Assembly: GCF_024693525.1 (NCBI RefSeq)
Contig: NZ_JAILKR010000062.1
Location: 1-64,000, forward strand
DNA: 64,000 nucleotides
Direction of reading: 5' to 3'
Origin: Selenomonas sp.
GTDB lineage: Bacteria; Bacillota_C; Negativicutes; Selenomonadales; Selenomonadaceae
Shown: in pieces, positions 27,773-36,179 of the stretch
How positions within the stretch are numbered: the stretch's first letter is position 1
Layout: every line of letters starts with the position of its first letter
Position numbers and translations under genes: made by a program
Notes under the pieces: generated by a model
Seen by the model: only the letters and a program-made list of their open reading frames with translations
Databases searched by the model: none
Told to the model about the DNA's origin: nothing

Positions 27773-28204
27773 TTAGCGCGAAAGCTTCATCATCGCGCCC
27801 AGGATTCCATTGACATAGCGGCTGGAATCATCCGTACCGTACTTCTTCGCCAGTTCCACAGCCTCATTGATTGCGATATTTGGCGTAAGCTTCTCCTCCG
27901 AGAAATGAATCTCGTAGATGGCAATGCGAACCAAGTTGCGGTCTACCGCTGCCATACGCTCAATCTTCCAATCCTTCGAGCTCTCTGTAATCAAAGCATC
28001 GATTGCCTCGATATTCTCACGAGTGCCACGAACAAGCGTCTGCACGTACAAACGATCCCGGGAGGACATTTTCTCCCCCTCGCTCAGTGCTGTATCGATA
28101 GCCAGGGTCTCATACATTCCCTGCTGCTCTTCCGTATCTGCCTGATTTAAATCCAACTGAAAAAGCGCCTGCAGGGCTGCTTCCCTTGCTTGTCTACGAC
28201 TCAT
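27773..28204 (-). CDS. nusB: Transcription antitermination factor NusB
   Basis: 143 residues, all-helical. Signature MSRRQAREAALQALFQLD at the start and IAINEAVELAKKYGTDDSSRYVNGILG at the end. Works with NusE/S10 on boxA in rRNA transcription. Last gene of the Asp23-AmaP-DUF2273-nusB run. Confidence 0.96.
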   Translation of the reverse strand: MSRRQAREAALQALFQLDLNQADTEEQQGMYETLAIDTALSEGEKMSSRDRLYVQTLVRGTRENIEAIDALITESSKDWKIERMAAVDRNLVRIAIYEIHFSEEKLTPNIAINEAVELAKKYGTDDSSRYVNGILGAMMKLSR

Positions 28205-28229
28205 TACTTACCTTCCTCTACCTATAATC

Positions 28230-28475
28230 TTAATTCCGAAAACGCTCCGACATGTGCAGCACCCTGTCGCTAATACCGCCCAAGACATTCTCCCCCTGGT
28301 CCATCTGCGCGCCAATGTAAAGACCAATCAGCCCACAGCAAAGGACAAAGAAGGTATGCCAAAAGCCAAAACAAAGGATTGCGGTTCCCAGGATAATTCC
28401 TGCCACAGCCCCCACAGTCTTACCGCGATGCTCCTGCCACAATGCCTGACAGATTGACTTAAACTCCTCTTTCAT
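28230..28475 (-). CDS. DUF2273 family small membrane protein
   Basis: 81 residues with two hydrophobic helices (TVGAVAGIILGTAILCFGFWH, FFVLCCGLIGLYIGA). DUF2273 proteins are encoded next to Asp23 and AmaP in many Firmicutes, as here. ATG at 28475 behind AAGGCGGTGA. Role unknown, probably with the Asp23 membrane complex. Confidence 0.85.
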   Translation of the reverse strand: MKEEFKSICQALWQEHRGKTVGAVAGIILGTAILCFGFWHTFFVLCCGLIGLYIGAQMDQGENVLGGISDRVLHMSERFRN

Positions 28476-28489
28476 CAACAGTCACCGCC

Positions 28490-29059
28490 TTATACGACAC
28501 GATGCTTTTTCGACGGCTGCGCATCGGAGACATCTTTTATCACAATAGTAACCGGCACATCAGTTAGTGCCATGGTCTGCTCAAGCTGCTGCTGGATGGT
28601 AGTGGTGAGTTTTTCCGACAGTTTCGTCACTTCGGCCTCACGTCCAACCACCAAATCAAGCTGCAAGGAAAGGTCAGCGCCCTCCTTGCGGTTCTTTGCC
28701 TTCACCGTCACTCGGGCATCACGAACGCCGTGGGCCTCACGTGCCAGCCTATCGGTGAAATTGCGCAACGCATCTAATGCCACACGAACTTCTCCTCGCG
28801 GACCACTTTCAATGACATACTCACCCTTGCTGGCCACCTTCTCCTTCGAACTGGAAAACACTTGACCAAGGAGCCTCAAACTAATCAGGAGCACCACCAC
28901 TGCGACAGCAATAGTCTCCTGACGGCCTAAAGCATAGTGAATCGCGTCCAGCCAAACCGCCTCAGGGAGCCATCCAAAAACTGCACCCAAGACCGAAATG
29001 GACAGAGCCAGTGCCATCAGAGACAGCAATAAGAGAAGAAATCGATTGATTAACCCCAT
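28490..29059 (-). CDS. amaP: Alkaline shock response membrane anchor protein AmaP
   Basis: 189 residues. Two N-terminal membrane helices (FLLLLLSLMALALSISVLG, ETIAVAVVVLLISLRLLG) then a cytoplasmic Asp23-like domain (SGPRGEVRVALDALRNFTDRLA, VPVTIVIKDV). In Staphylococcus AmaP anchors Asp23 to the membrane; the adjacent Asp23 gene supports the same role. Confidence 0.9.
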   Translation of the reverse strand: MGLINRFLLLLLSLMALALSISVLGAVFGWLPEAVWLDAIHYALGRQETIAVAVVVLLISLRLLGQVFSSSKEKVASKGEYVIESGPRGEVRVALDALRNFTDRLAREAHGVRDARVTVKAKNRKEGADLSLQLDLVVGREAEVTKLSEKLTTTIQQQLEQTMALTDVPVTIVIKDVSDAQPSKKHRVV

Positions 29060-29073
29060 ATCATCAGCCTCTT

Positions 29074-29472
29074 TTAACGGACACGTACCTCATCTTCATG
29101 ATTGTCATCTTCTGGGAAACCTACTCCCTGGACATGGACGTTGACCTCTACCACCGAAAGGCCCGTCATCGTCTCAATGGCCTGCTTGACATTTTCCTGG
29201 GCAGCCAATGCGATATCCGGAATACGTACCCCGTATTTCACAATGATGTAAAGGTCAACAGCAGCTTCTTTTTCACCCACTTCGACTTTTACACCCTTGG
29301 CAAAATTCTTACGGCCAAGCATTTCCGCAATGCCACCGGCAATACCACCGCTCATGCCAGCGATACCTTCTACTTCCGTAGCAGCCAGTCCGGCAATGAT
29401 GCTGACAACTTCATCTGCAATACGGATAGAACCTAACGTACCGGTTTTCTTGATTTCTTTTTCTTTTTCCAT
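29074..29472 (-). CDS. Asp23/Gls24 family envelope stress response protein
   Basis: 132 residues from the ATG at 29472, which has GGAGGG ahead. Asp23 signature: GSIRIADEVVSIIAGLAATEVEGIAGMSGG, VDLYIIVKYGVRIPDIA, VVEVNVHVQGV. First gene of the Asp23-AmaP-DUF2273-nusB run, after the efp terminator. Envelope stress function is known for the family only. Confidence 0.93.
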   Translation of the reverse strand: MEKEKEIKKTGTLGSIRIADEVVSIIAGLAATEVEGIAGMSGGIAGGIAEMLGRKNFAKGVKVEVGEKEAAVDLYIIVKYGVRIPDIALAAQENVKQAIETMTGLSVVEVNVHVQGVGFPEDDNHEDEVRVR

Positions 29473-29590
29473 TACGAATCCCTCCAATTTTATGACAGAT
29501 GCTCTTACTCGAATATTTATACATAATAATATTTTCGCGAAACAGCCATGGGATTCCTGCCAACCCGGAAATAATTACGAAAAAATCATC

Positions 29591-29626
29591 AAAAAACTGC
29601 CGCACCATTTTTCCATGATGCGGCAG
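29591..29626 (-). terminator. Terminator of efp
   Basis: CTGCCGCA pairs with TGCGGCAG, followed by TTTTTT on the minus strand, about 25 bases past the efp stop. Confidence 0.92.
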
Positions 29627-29651
29627 TCCAAAGCATCAAATCCCAACAGAA

Positions 29652-30209
29652 TCAAGCACGCTCGATGTAGTTGCCCGTACGGGTATCGATGCGAAGAACT
29701 TCGCCTTCGTTGATGAACAGTGGAACACGAACCTCATAGCCCGTCTCAACTTTTGCCATCTTCGTAGCCCCCGTTGCCGTATTGCCTTTAACGCTCGGCT
29801 CGCACTCAATAACCTTGAGGTTAACGGAATTCGGGAGCTGAATGCCGATGATGCGGCCTTTGAACATCTGGATGGATACTTCCATATTCTCCATCAGGTA
29901 GTTCAGGGCATCACCCAGCTGCTCTTTGTTCAGCTCAACCTGCTCGTACGTTTCCGTGTTCATGAACGTGTACATGCCATCTGCCTCATAGAGGAACTGC
30001 ATGTTCTGGGTCTCAAGATGTGCTGCCGGCATTTTCTCATTCGGGTTGAACGTGCGCTCAACAACAGCACCCGTCTCAACGTTCTTGATTTTCGTGCGAA
30101 CGAAAGCAGCGCCTTTACCCGGTTTTACATGCTGGAAATCAACAATCTGCCATACGCCACCATCAATCTCAATCGTGAGACCCGTGCGGAAATCAGTACT
30201 ATTAATCAT
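29652..30209 (-). CDS. efp: Elongation factor P
   Basis: Relieves ribosome stalling at polyproline. 185 residues, three OB-like domains. The N-terminal loop PGKGAAFVRTKI carries the conserved K of the modification site (HVKPGKGAAF), and the C-terminal signature is VECEPSVKGNTATGATKMAKVETG. Monocistronic, between its promoter and a strong terminator. Confidence 0.97.
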   Translation of the reverse strand: MINSTDFRTGLTIEIDGGVWQIVDFQHVKPGKGAAFVRTKIKNVETGAVVERTFNPNEKMPAAHLETQNMQFLYEADGMYTFMNTETYEQVELNKEQLGDALNYLMENMEVSIQMFKGRIIGIQLPNSVNLKVIECEPSVKGNTATGATKMAKVETGYEVRVPLFINEGEVLRIDTRTGNYIERA

Positions 30210-30266
30210 TAACTTACGCCCTCCAATATATTGCCTTCACGGCATTAACTTCAATGTAACGAATCT

Positions 30267-30295
30267 ATAATAGCATATTTTCAGCTTTTTGAAAA
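30267..30295 (-). promoter_or_regulatory. Promoter of efp
   Basis: Minus strand TTTTCA (30290-30295), 17-base spacer, TATTAT (30267-30272). About 55 bases before the efp start and just after the Xaa-Pro peptidase stop codon. Confidence 0.6.
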
Positions 30296-30321
30296 GGGTT
30301 CCTGGCCATCTTCTTCTGGAA

Positions 30322-31392
30322 TCAGCCCACTTCGATGAGTTCTTTGCTGGATTTAGTCAGTGGCTCGCAGCCCGTTTCCGTGACCAGCACAGTGTCCTCA
30401 ATGCGCAGACCACCCCACTCCGGAATATAGACTCCCGGCTCATCGGTAATCAACATGTTTTTCTGCAGGATATAATCTTTTTTTGGCGACATGCGCGGCT
30501 CTTCGTGGATTTCCAACCCCAGGCTGTGCCCCAGACCATGACCAAAATACTGTTTCAAATCATACTTAGCCAGATTATCCTGTACGGCAACGTGAACGGC
30601 TTTGCCAGAAACACCAGGCTTAATCAAATCCAACGCCAGCTTCTGGGATTCCAGTACAGCCTCATAAATGCGGCGCTGCTTTTCGTCGGCCTGCCCCACA
30701 CAAATGGTACGGGTGATGTCCGAATCATAACCGGCGTAAATAGCACCGTAGTCCATGGTCAAGAAATCGCCCTCTTCGATGACTTTCTCCGTAGCGATGC
30801 CATGGGGCAGAACGCCGCGAAGTCCTGAGGCCATAATCGTCGTAAAGGACGGGCCTTCCGAACCATTTTCGCGCATGCAGTTTTCTAAATGAGCCGCCAC
30901 CTGTACCTCGGTCATACCCGGCCGCACGTAAGTCAAAATATCCTTAAAACCAATATCGGCAATTTCACAAGCCTTGCGAATATAGCTGATTTCCTCGGCG
31001 TCTTTTATCTGGCGAAGGGTATCGAGGGTGACCGCTGTGGTAAATTCCACACCAGCTAAAAGATTCGTCAAAGTCACAAAGTCAGCATAAATCAGGGCAT
31101 TGCCTTCAAAGCCGGCTTTCTTGGCCCCGGCCTTTTTCACGCATTCCGCTGTTTTTTTCCACAAACCATCCTTTTGTTCCACAATCTCAAACAGCGGTGC
31201 CTGCTGGCTAGCTTGCTCCGTATAACGGTTATCGGTGATGAGCATGGCCTTATCCCGGCTGATGACCAGCGTGGTGTCATCGCCACGGAAGCCGCTAAAG
31301 TAATGCAAATTCACATATTTTGTTACCACTATCGCATCCAAGCCATTTTCTTCCATAAGGGCACGGATTGCCTCTAAACGACTCTCTTTCAT
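30322..31392 (-). CDS. Xaa-Pro aminopeptidase/prolidase (peptidase M24)
   Basis: 356 residues. N-terminal creatinase-like domain then pita-bread catalytic domain: LTMDYGAIYAGYDSDITRT (two metal aspartates), HGLGHSLGLEIHEEP (histidine), ITDEPGVYIPEWGGLRIEDTV (glutamates). Cleaves a peptide bond next to proline. ATG at 31392 chosen behind GGGAG; the TTG three codons upstream is too close. Often next to efp and aroQ in Firmicutes, as here. Confidence 0.94.
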   Translation of the reverse strand: MKESRLEAIRALMEENGLDAIVVTKYVNLHYFSGFRGDDTTLVISRDKAMLITDNRYTEQASQQAPLFEIVEQKDGLWKKTAECVKKAGAKKAGFEGNALIYADFVTLTNLLAGVEFTTAVTLDTLRQIKDAEEISYIRKACEIADIGFKDILTYVRPGMTEVQVAAHLENCMRENGSEGPSFTTIMASGLRGVLPHGIATEKVIEEGDFLTMDYGAIYAGYDSDITRTICVGQADEKQRRIYEAVLESQKLALDLIKPGVSGKAVHVAVQDNLAKYDLKQYFGHGLGHSLGLEIHEEPRMSPKKDYILQKNMLITDEPGVYIPEWGGLRIEDTVLVTETGCEPLTKSSKELIEVG

Positions 31393-31448
31393 AAACGTCA
31401 ACTCCCAACAATAAAAGTAGCCCTCCTCCTTAGAGAAAGGCTAAGGTC

Positions 31449-31886
31449 TTATTTTTTCAATTTATAAATAATGGCCTCTAACGCCGCCATATAGCTTTCG
31501 ATGCCGAGCCCGCATATCTGCCCCATGGCCACAGGAGCCAACACCGAATTGTGGCGGAACTCTTCCCGCTGATGGATATTGGATATGTGAACCTCGATAA
31601 GGGGAACATCAATAGCGGCAATCGCATCACGCAACGCAATGCTGTAATGGGTAAAGGCGGCCGCATTGAAAATGATGTAATCGTAATGATGATTGGCTTC
31701 CTGAACCTTATCAACCAGACAGCCTTCATGATTGGACTGATAAAAGTCAATCGTAAGGCCAGCTTCCTGCGCACGGGCTGTCATCATCACTTCGATATCC
31801 TTCAGCGTCGTACTGCCATAGATTTCCGGCTCACGAGTGCCCAAAAGATTGAGGTTTGGGCCATTGAGCACAAGGATTTTTGCCAT
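31449..31886 (-). CDS. aroQ: 3-dehydroquinate dehydratase, type II
   Basis: Shikimate pathway step three. 145 residues, family length. LNGPNLNLLGTREPEIYG with the catalytic tyrosine, SNHEGCLVDKVQEA, NAAAFTHYSIALRDA, and VHISNIHQREEFRHNSV with the catalytic histidine. Start behind AGGAGG. Confidence 0.97.
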   Translation of the reverse strand: MAKILVLNGPNLNLLGTREPEIYGSTTLKDIEVMMTARAQEAGLTIDFYQSNHEGCLVDKVQEANHHYDYIIFNAAAFTHYSIALRDAIAAIDVPLIEVHISNIHQREEFRHNSVLAPVAMGQICGLGIESYMAALEAIIYKLKK

Positions 31887-31906
31887 CTAACTTCCTCCTG
31901 TCCGTG

Positions 31907-32182
31907 TTAATAGCGGACATCAAAACGCTTCTCGTCTTCCACCACCGGTCGTTCTTCAAGACTGAAGCTTTCCACTTTTATGAAGTAATTGCCTTCCCGA
32001 ATGAAACCTTCCAGTTTGTCGATGGCCTCCGGTTCCCCCTGCAGTTCCATCTGAACGGTTCCATCCTCCATATTTCTTATCCAACCGGTAACATGAAGGT
32101 CCATAGCATGCTGTTGAACAAACATACGAAAGCCGACGCCCTGAACGCGCCCGGCAGCGGTACCAAAATAACGAATAGCCAA
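31907..32182 (-). CDS. acyP: Acylphosphatase
   Basis: 91 residues from the TTG at 32182; hydrolyses acyl phosphates. The substrate-binding loop GRVQGVGFRMFV supplies the conserved arginine, and WIRNMEDGTVQMELQGEPEAI carries the conserved asparagine. The frame is open to an ATG at 32209, giving nine extra hydrophobic residues without a ribosome site, so I prefer the TTG, which fits the family length. Confidence 0.88.
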   Translation of the reverse strand: MAIRYFGTAAGRVQGVGFRMFVQQHAMDLHVTGWIRNMEDGTVQMELQGEPEAIDKLEGFIREGNYFIKVESFSLEERPVVEDEKRFDVRY

Positions 32183-32230
32183 AATCAACACCACTTTCCA
32201 ATTTTTCATAGTATAAACAACATCTACTTC

Positions 32231-32260
32231 ATCATATCATAAACATATTCAACTTTACAA
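32231..32260 (-). promoter_or_regulatory. Promoter before the acylphosphatase gene
   Basis: Minus strand TTGTAA (32255-32260), 18-base spacer, TATGAT (32231-32236), just after the U32 terminator. Confidence 0.5.
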
Positions 32261-32264
32261 TAAA

Positions 32265-32296
32265 AATTCAAAAATGTGAGTCATTGCTTCACATTT
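32265..32296 (-). terminator. Terminator overlapping the U32 (trhP) stop codon
   Basis: AAATGTGA pairs with TCACATTT with the stop codon inside the loop; TTG then AATTTTT follow on the minus strand. The stem therefore includes the last codons of the gene. Confidence 0.55.
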
Positions 32297-33516
32297 GTTA
32301 CATCCCGACGCAAAATCGTATAGGGTTCCACCGGCTGTTCCATTTTCATGCGAAGAATCATCTGGGGATGAGGTGCCACCTCAATATCCTCCCCCGCCTC
32401 GTTCTTCATAGCCGTAATTACCTGACGATAAAGGGGGCCCGTTGGCTGGAAGACTTCGATTTCCTGCCCCAGCTTCATGTTGTTGCGCTGCTCCACCACT
32501 GCCCAGCCCGTGGCGTCATCATAGGCGCGAACCAAGCCGACGAAATCCGACGTCTGGTCGTAGGACGTCTTGCCATAAATTTGGTCTTCGGCCGTGGGCT
32601 GATGATAATAGAAGCCCGTCGTATACGTTCGATGGGAAACTTTTTCCAATTCATCCAGCCATTCCTGCTTGACGGCAAAGTGGTTTGGGTCTGCAAAATA
32701 AGCATCAATGGCCAGCCGGTAAGCCTTGACGACGCTGGCCGCATAATGAACGCTTTTCATGCGGCCTTCGATTTTCAGACTGTCCACACCGCTTTCGATT
32801 ACGTCCTGGATATTAGGCATCAGGCACATATCCTTGGAGTTCATGATATACGTGCCACGCTCGTCCTCCTCAATGGGGAAATACTGTCCGGGGCGGGTCT
32901 CCTCCACCAGAGCGTATTTCCAGCGGCAGGATTGGGCACAACTGCCGCGGTTTGAATCCCGTCCCGTAAAATAATTCGACAACAGGCAGCGCCCGGAATA
33001 GGAGATACACATGGCACCATGCAGGAACATTTCCAAATCCACATCGCACTTCTCACGGATTTCCCGCACTTCAGCTAGAGACATCTCCCGGGCCAGCACC
33101 ACGCGCTTGGCCCCTAGCTTCTTCCAGGCATTGACCGTTGCCCAGTTGGTATTGTTAGCCTGAGTGCTGATGTGAAGCTCCATCTCCGGAATGAGTTCCC
33201 GGCACATCATAAAAACCCCCAGGTCAGCCACCAATAAGGCATCAACCTTAATCGCTGCCAAATACTTCAGATAATCCGGCAGGCCGACAAGATCCCCATT
33301 ATGAGGAAAGATGTTGACCGTCACATAGACCTTGCGCTTCCGCTCATGGGCAAATTCCACGGCTTCCTTCAATTCTTCACGGCTGAAGTTGCCGCCAAAG
33401 GCCCGAAGGCCAAAGGCTTTGCCCCCCAGATAGACAGCATCCGCTCCGTAAAGGATTGCCATCTTCATTTTTTCCAGATTTCCCGCCGGCGCTAACAGCT
33501 CAGGCTTTTTTATCAT
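32281..33516 (-). CDS. trhP: U32 peptidase-family tRNA uridine hydroxylation protein (TrhP-like)
   Basis: 411 residues from the ATG at 33516 (AGGAGG ahead). U32 core with LAPAGNLEKMKMA, GADAVYLGGK, MFLHGAMCISYSGRCLLSN, NRGSCAQSCRW and SLKIEGRMKS; the cysteines match the cluster ligands of the family. TrhP is required for 5-hydroxyuridine at tRNA wobble position 34 (prephenate dependent). Assignment rests on length and on gene order trmR-trhP, matching B. subtilis yrrM-yrrN/yrrO. A second, longer U32 gene sits at 13061. Confidence 0.88.
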   Translation of the reverse strand: MIKKPELLAPAGNLEKMKMAILYGADAVYLGGKAFGLRAFGGNFSREELKEAVEFAHERKRKVYVTVNIFPHNGDLVGLPDYLKYLAAIKVDALLVADLGVFMMCRELIPEMELHISTQANNTNWATVNAWKKLGAKRVVLAREMSLAEVREIREKCDVDLEMFLHGAMCISYSGRCLLSNYFTGRDSNRGSCAQSCRWKYALVEETRPGQYFPIEEDERGTYIMNSKDMCLMPNIQDVIESGVDSLKIEGRMKSVHYAASVVKAYRLAIDAYFADPNHFAVKQEWLDELEKVSHRTYTTGFYYHQPTAEDQIYGKTSYDQTSDFVGLVRAYDDATGWAVVEQRNNMKLGQEIEVFQPTGPLYRQVITAMKNEAGEDIEVAPHPQMILRMKMEQPVEPYTILRRDVTNVKQ

Positions 33517-33538
33517 AAAAGGATTCCTCCTAAAAAAC

Positions 33539-34156
33539 TTAAAACGTATCTTTTTTCCGCCGCGTAACCGCCAGCCCATCGCCGTTTTCCATAATTTTCG
33601 TGGAATATCCCGGCCGCTTCGTCACCAATTCAAGATACTCACGCAGTCGCTTCACGATGGTCTTATAGCGCCGCGGCGGTTTCTCCTCCGAGCACACATA
33701 CCCCCGAAACAGAACGTTATCGGCTAAGATAACCGCCGAATCCGCCAGCAGGGGCTCAATTTTGTGGAAATAGTCCACATACTGCCCCTTGGCCGCATCG
33801 ATGAAAACGAAATCAAAGGGAGCATCCTTAGCGGCTTCTCCCGTTAACAGTTCCCCGGCATCACCGCTAAGAATGCGGATGCGGTCGGCATAAGAGGAAC
33901 GGGCAATATAAGAGCGGGCTGTATTCACCCGCTCTTCACTGAGTTCCATGGTTGTGATGGTTACATCCTCGGCACTGTTTGCGGCAATCTGCAGGGTAGA
34001 ATAACCAATCGCCATGCCGATTTCCAGCACGCGATGGGGTTTCTGTTCCCGCACCACCTGCAAAAAGGCCTTGCGCCCCCGCTCATTGATTATGGGCACA
34101 TGATTTTCCGCGGCATATTGTTCCATTTCCCGGAACAGCAATTCCATATCTTTCAA
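33539..34156 (-). CDS. trmR: SAM-dependent O-methyltransferase, TrmR-like (tRNA 5-hydroxyuridine)
   Basis: 205 residues of the class I O-methyltransferase 3 family: VLEIGMAIGYSTLQIA, ITTMELSEERVNTARSYIA, FDFVFIDAAKGQYVDYF, ILADNVLFRGYV. In B. subtilis the equivalent YrrM (TrmR) methylates ho5U34 to mo5U34 in tRNA. Function here is inferred from the family plus position between mltG and trhP. TTG start at 34156, six bases after GGAG; ATG at 34147 is the alternative. Confidence 0.87.
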   Translation of the reverse strand: MKDMELLFREMEQYAAENHVPIINERGRKAFLQVVREQKPHRVLEIGMAIGYSTLQIAANSAEDVTITTMELSEERVNTARSYIARSSYADRIRILSGDAGELLTGEAAKDAPFDFVFIDAAKGQYVDYFHKIEPLLADSAVILADNVLFRGYVCSEEKPPRRYKTIVKRLREYLELVTKRPGYSTKIMENGDGLAVTRRKKDTF

Positions 34157-34179
34157 AACTTACTCCTGCCTTTGCCTCA

Positions 34180-35292
34180 TCAACGCACTTGATTGACGAT
34201 AACCTGATGGTCTGCATAATTCGTCGAATAGTGATTGTGACCTTTGCGGTCTGCTACGAAATACAAATAATCGGTATCCGCCGGATAGAGCACCGCCTTA
34301 ATGGCCGCCATGCCCGGGCTGGCGATGGGCCCTGGTGGCAGTCCGCGATGCAGATAAGTATTATAGGGCGATTCGATTTTCGTATCCTTAATCGATACAT
34401 CCTCTTTGGGGGCATCCAGCAAATACTGCAGGGTCGTGTCCGATTGCAGTGGCATGCCAATCTTCAGCCGCTTAAAAAACACCTGAGCAATAATCGGCCG
34501 GTCCTCGGCGTAAAGGGCCTCTTTTTCCACCAACGATGCCAGGGTGATAAGATCAAAAATCGAAAGATTCATCTCCCGGGCCCGGGCGCGAAGCTCCGGC
34601 GTCAAACGGGTATCAAAATCCTCAGCCATCATCTTCATGATGGATTCCGGCGTAGGGTCTTCATGGAGTTCATAGGTATCAGGAAAAAGAAATCCCTCGC
34701 AGGCATAGCGAATCCCTTCCTTGCGCTCGATATAATCATAAGGCGCGTATTTTTTCGCTTTCGCTAAAAATTCCTGCTCATCCACCAGCCCCTCATCGGC
34801 TAGCCGCTTGGCGATTTCTTTGACCCCAAACCCTTCCGGAATCGTGAACTTCACTACGGTGGTATCCCCGGAAACCAACTTGTGCAGCACTTCCTCCACC
34901 GACATATTCGGCTTCATGGCATATACGCCAGACTTAAAATGGCTGGCCACATCACTGGTCTTCACCTTCCACCAAAAGGAAAACTTACTTTCCAGGACAC
35001 CATACTTTACCAATTCATCCCCAATATCACTGGCACTCATCCCCGGTTTTACCGAAACATAAATTGGCTGGTCCGCAGAAATCGATGCGCGTGGGGCAGA
35101 ACTGCCGCGAAAGAGGGCTGTACAAGCCCCCACAAAAAGCAGCAGCACCAGTACTGCCACTGCCGCCCAGCGCTTCCAGGTCATGGTATCGCTAACCGTC
35201 GCCAACTTATCCGTCAGCCACTCACAGCTGTCTTCATGATCCGACAACCACTTCTGTACGCTCTCCTGCCGGCCCTTGAACTTATCCCACAC
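34180..35292 (-). CDS. mltG: Endolytic transglycosylase MltG
   Basis: Inner-membrane enzyme that cuts nascent glycan strands. About 370 residues. One membrane helix (WAAVAVLVLLLFVGACTAL), a LysM-like segment (YVSVKPGMSASDIGDELVKYG), and the YceG catalytic domain with TLASLVEKEA (catalytic glutamate), LQSDTTLQYLL, SPYNTYLHRGLPPGPIASPG. I chose the GTG at 35292, six bases after GGGGAG; the frame is open to 35334 but that segment lies in the terminator of the gene upstream. Confidence 0.93.
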   Translation of the reverse strand: MWDKFKGRQESVQKWLSDHEDSCEWLTDKLATVSDTMTWKRWAAVAVLVLLLFVGACTALFRGSSAPRASISADQPIYVSVKPGMSASDIGDELVKYGVLESKFSFWWKVKTSDVASHFKSGVYAMKPNMSVEEVLHKLVSGDTTVVKFTIPEGFGVKEIAKRLADEGLVDEQEFLAKAKKYAPYDYIERKEGIRYACEGFLFPDTYELHEDPTPESIMKMMAEDFDTRLTPELRARAREMNLSIFDLITLASLVEKEALYAEDRPIIAQVFFKRLKIGMPLQSDTTLQYLLDAPKEDVSIKDTKIESPYNTYLHRGLPPGPIASPGMAAIKAVLYPADTDYLYFVADRKGHNHYSTNYADHQVIVNQVR

Positions 35293-35321
35293 CGTAATCT
35301 CCCCATTCCTCATAAAATACG

Positions 35322-35352
35322 AAAAAGCTGCCATACCCGACTGGATGGCAGC
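35322..35352 (-). terminator. Terminator between the DUF1292 gene and mltG
   Basis: GCTGCCATcCAGTCGGGTATGGCAGC-type stem: GCTGCCAT pairs with ATGGCAGC, then TTTTTC on the minus strand, 12 bases after the DUF1292 stop. Confidence 0.8.
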
Positions 35353-35364
35353 CCTCTAACAGGA

Positions 35365-35685
35365 TTAGTCCTGCTCAGCTTCGTCACACAAAGCGTCATA
35401 GGCCTTCTGAACCGCTTCGAACTCTTCGTCCGTCGGCTCAATATATTCTTCTTCGCCGTCCTCACCCACAACGATTTTCGCAATCAGGACGTCTTCATCG
35501 TCGCAACCACAACCGCAGCCACAGCTGTGGTCGTGTTCATCCTCTTCGTTATGCAAACCGATGAGCAGTGCGTATTTTTCATCACCTACTGGAATGATCA
35601 TCTCTTCCTCGTAGTAATATTCATTGCCCTGATCGTCCGTCATAACGACAACCATGTTCTCTTCATTCATCTCTTTATCTGCCAT
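35365..35685 (-). CDS. DUF1292 domain protein with Cys/His/Asp cluster
   Basis: 106 residues, strongly acidic. The DUF1292 core (VVVMTDDQGNEYYYEEEMIIPVGDEKYALLI, ETDEEFEAV-like end) matches B. subtilis YrzB in the same gene position. Residues about 52-67 read EDEHDHSCGCGCGCDD: alternating cysteines with histidines, a possible metal site. ATG at 35685 behind GAGAGGTGA. Confidence 0.88.
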   Translation of the reverse strand: MADKEMNEENMVVVMTDDQGNEYYYEEEMIIPVGDEKYALLIGLHNEEDEHDHSCGCGCGCDDEDVLIAKIVVGEDGEEEYIEPTDEEFEAVQKAYDALCDEAEQD

Positions 35686-35762
35686 AGGAATCACCTCTCG
35701 AATTAAAATTATCTCTTAGCATTTTAGCCTATTACCAGAAATCTTGTCAAGCATTACTCCCC

Positions 35763-36179
35763 TTAACGGAGGCTGTCCAAGTACCCCTGCAGGATAAAAA
35801 CTGCCGCCATCTTATCAATGACCTTCTTGCGCTTCTTGCGGGAAACATCCGCTTCAATCAGAGACCGGGAAGCCGCCACCGTAGAAAGGCGCTCATCCCA
35901 AAAGGTAACCTCCACCTCAGGATAGACCTCCTGTACCTTTGCCATAAAATCCTTCACAATGTTGCAGCGTTCGCCCTCTGAGCCATCCATATTCTTGGGC
36001 AGCCCCGAGACAAGTGACTTGGTCTCGTACTGTTCCATGAGCTCCCCTAACCGCTTTAAGTCATCTTCCTCTTTGCGACGGCGGATTGTCTCAACCCCCT
36101 GCGCCGTAAGGCCCAGCAAATCACTAACAGCAATGCCAATTGTCCGGTCACCAATATCTAGCGACATATATCGTTTCAT
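35763..36179 (-). CDS. ruvX: Putative Holliday junction resolvase RuvX (YqgF)
   Basis: RNase H-like fold, 138 residues. [39 protein letters not shown] and [18 protein letters not shown] carry the conserved acidic residues. Implicated in pre-16S rRNA processing and in junction resolution in different bacteria. The start overlaps the ireB stop by four bases (ATGA), so they are translationally coupled. Confidence 0.95.
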   Translation of the reverse strand: MKRYMSLDIGDRTIGIAVSDLLGLTAQGVETIRRRKEEDDLKRLGELMEQYETKSLVSGLPKNMDGSEGERCNIVKDFMAKVQEVYPEVEVTFWDERLSTVAASRSLIEADVSRKKRKKVIDKMAAVFILQGYLDSLR

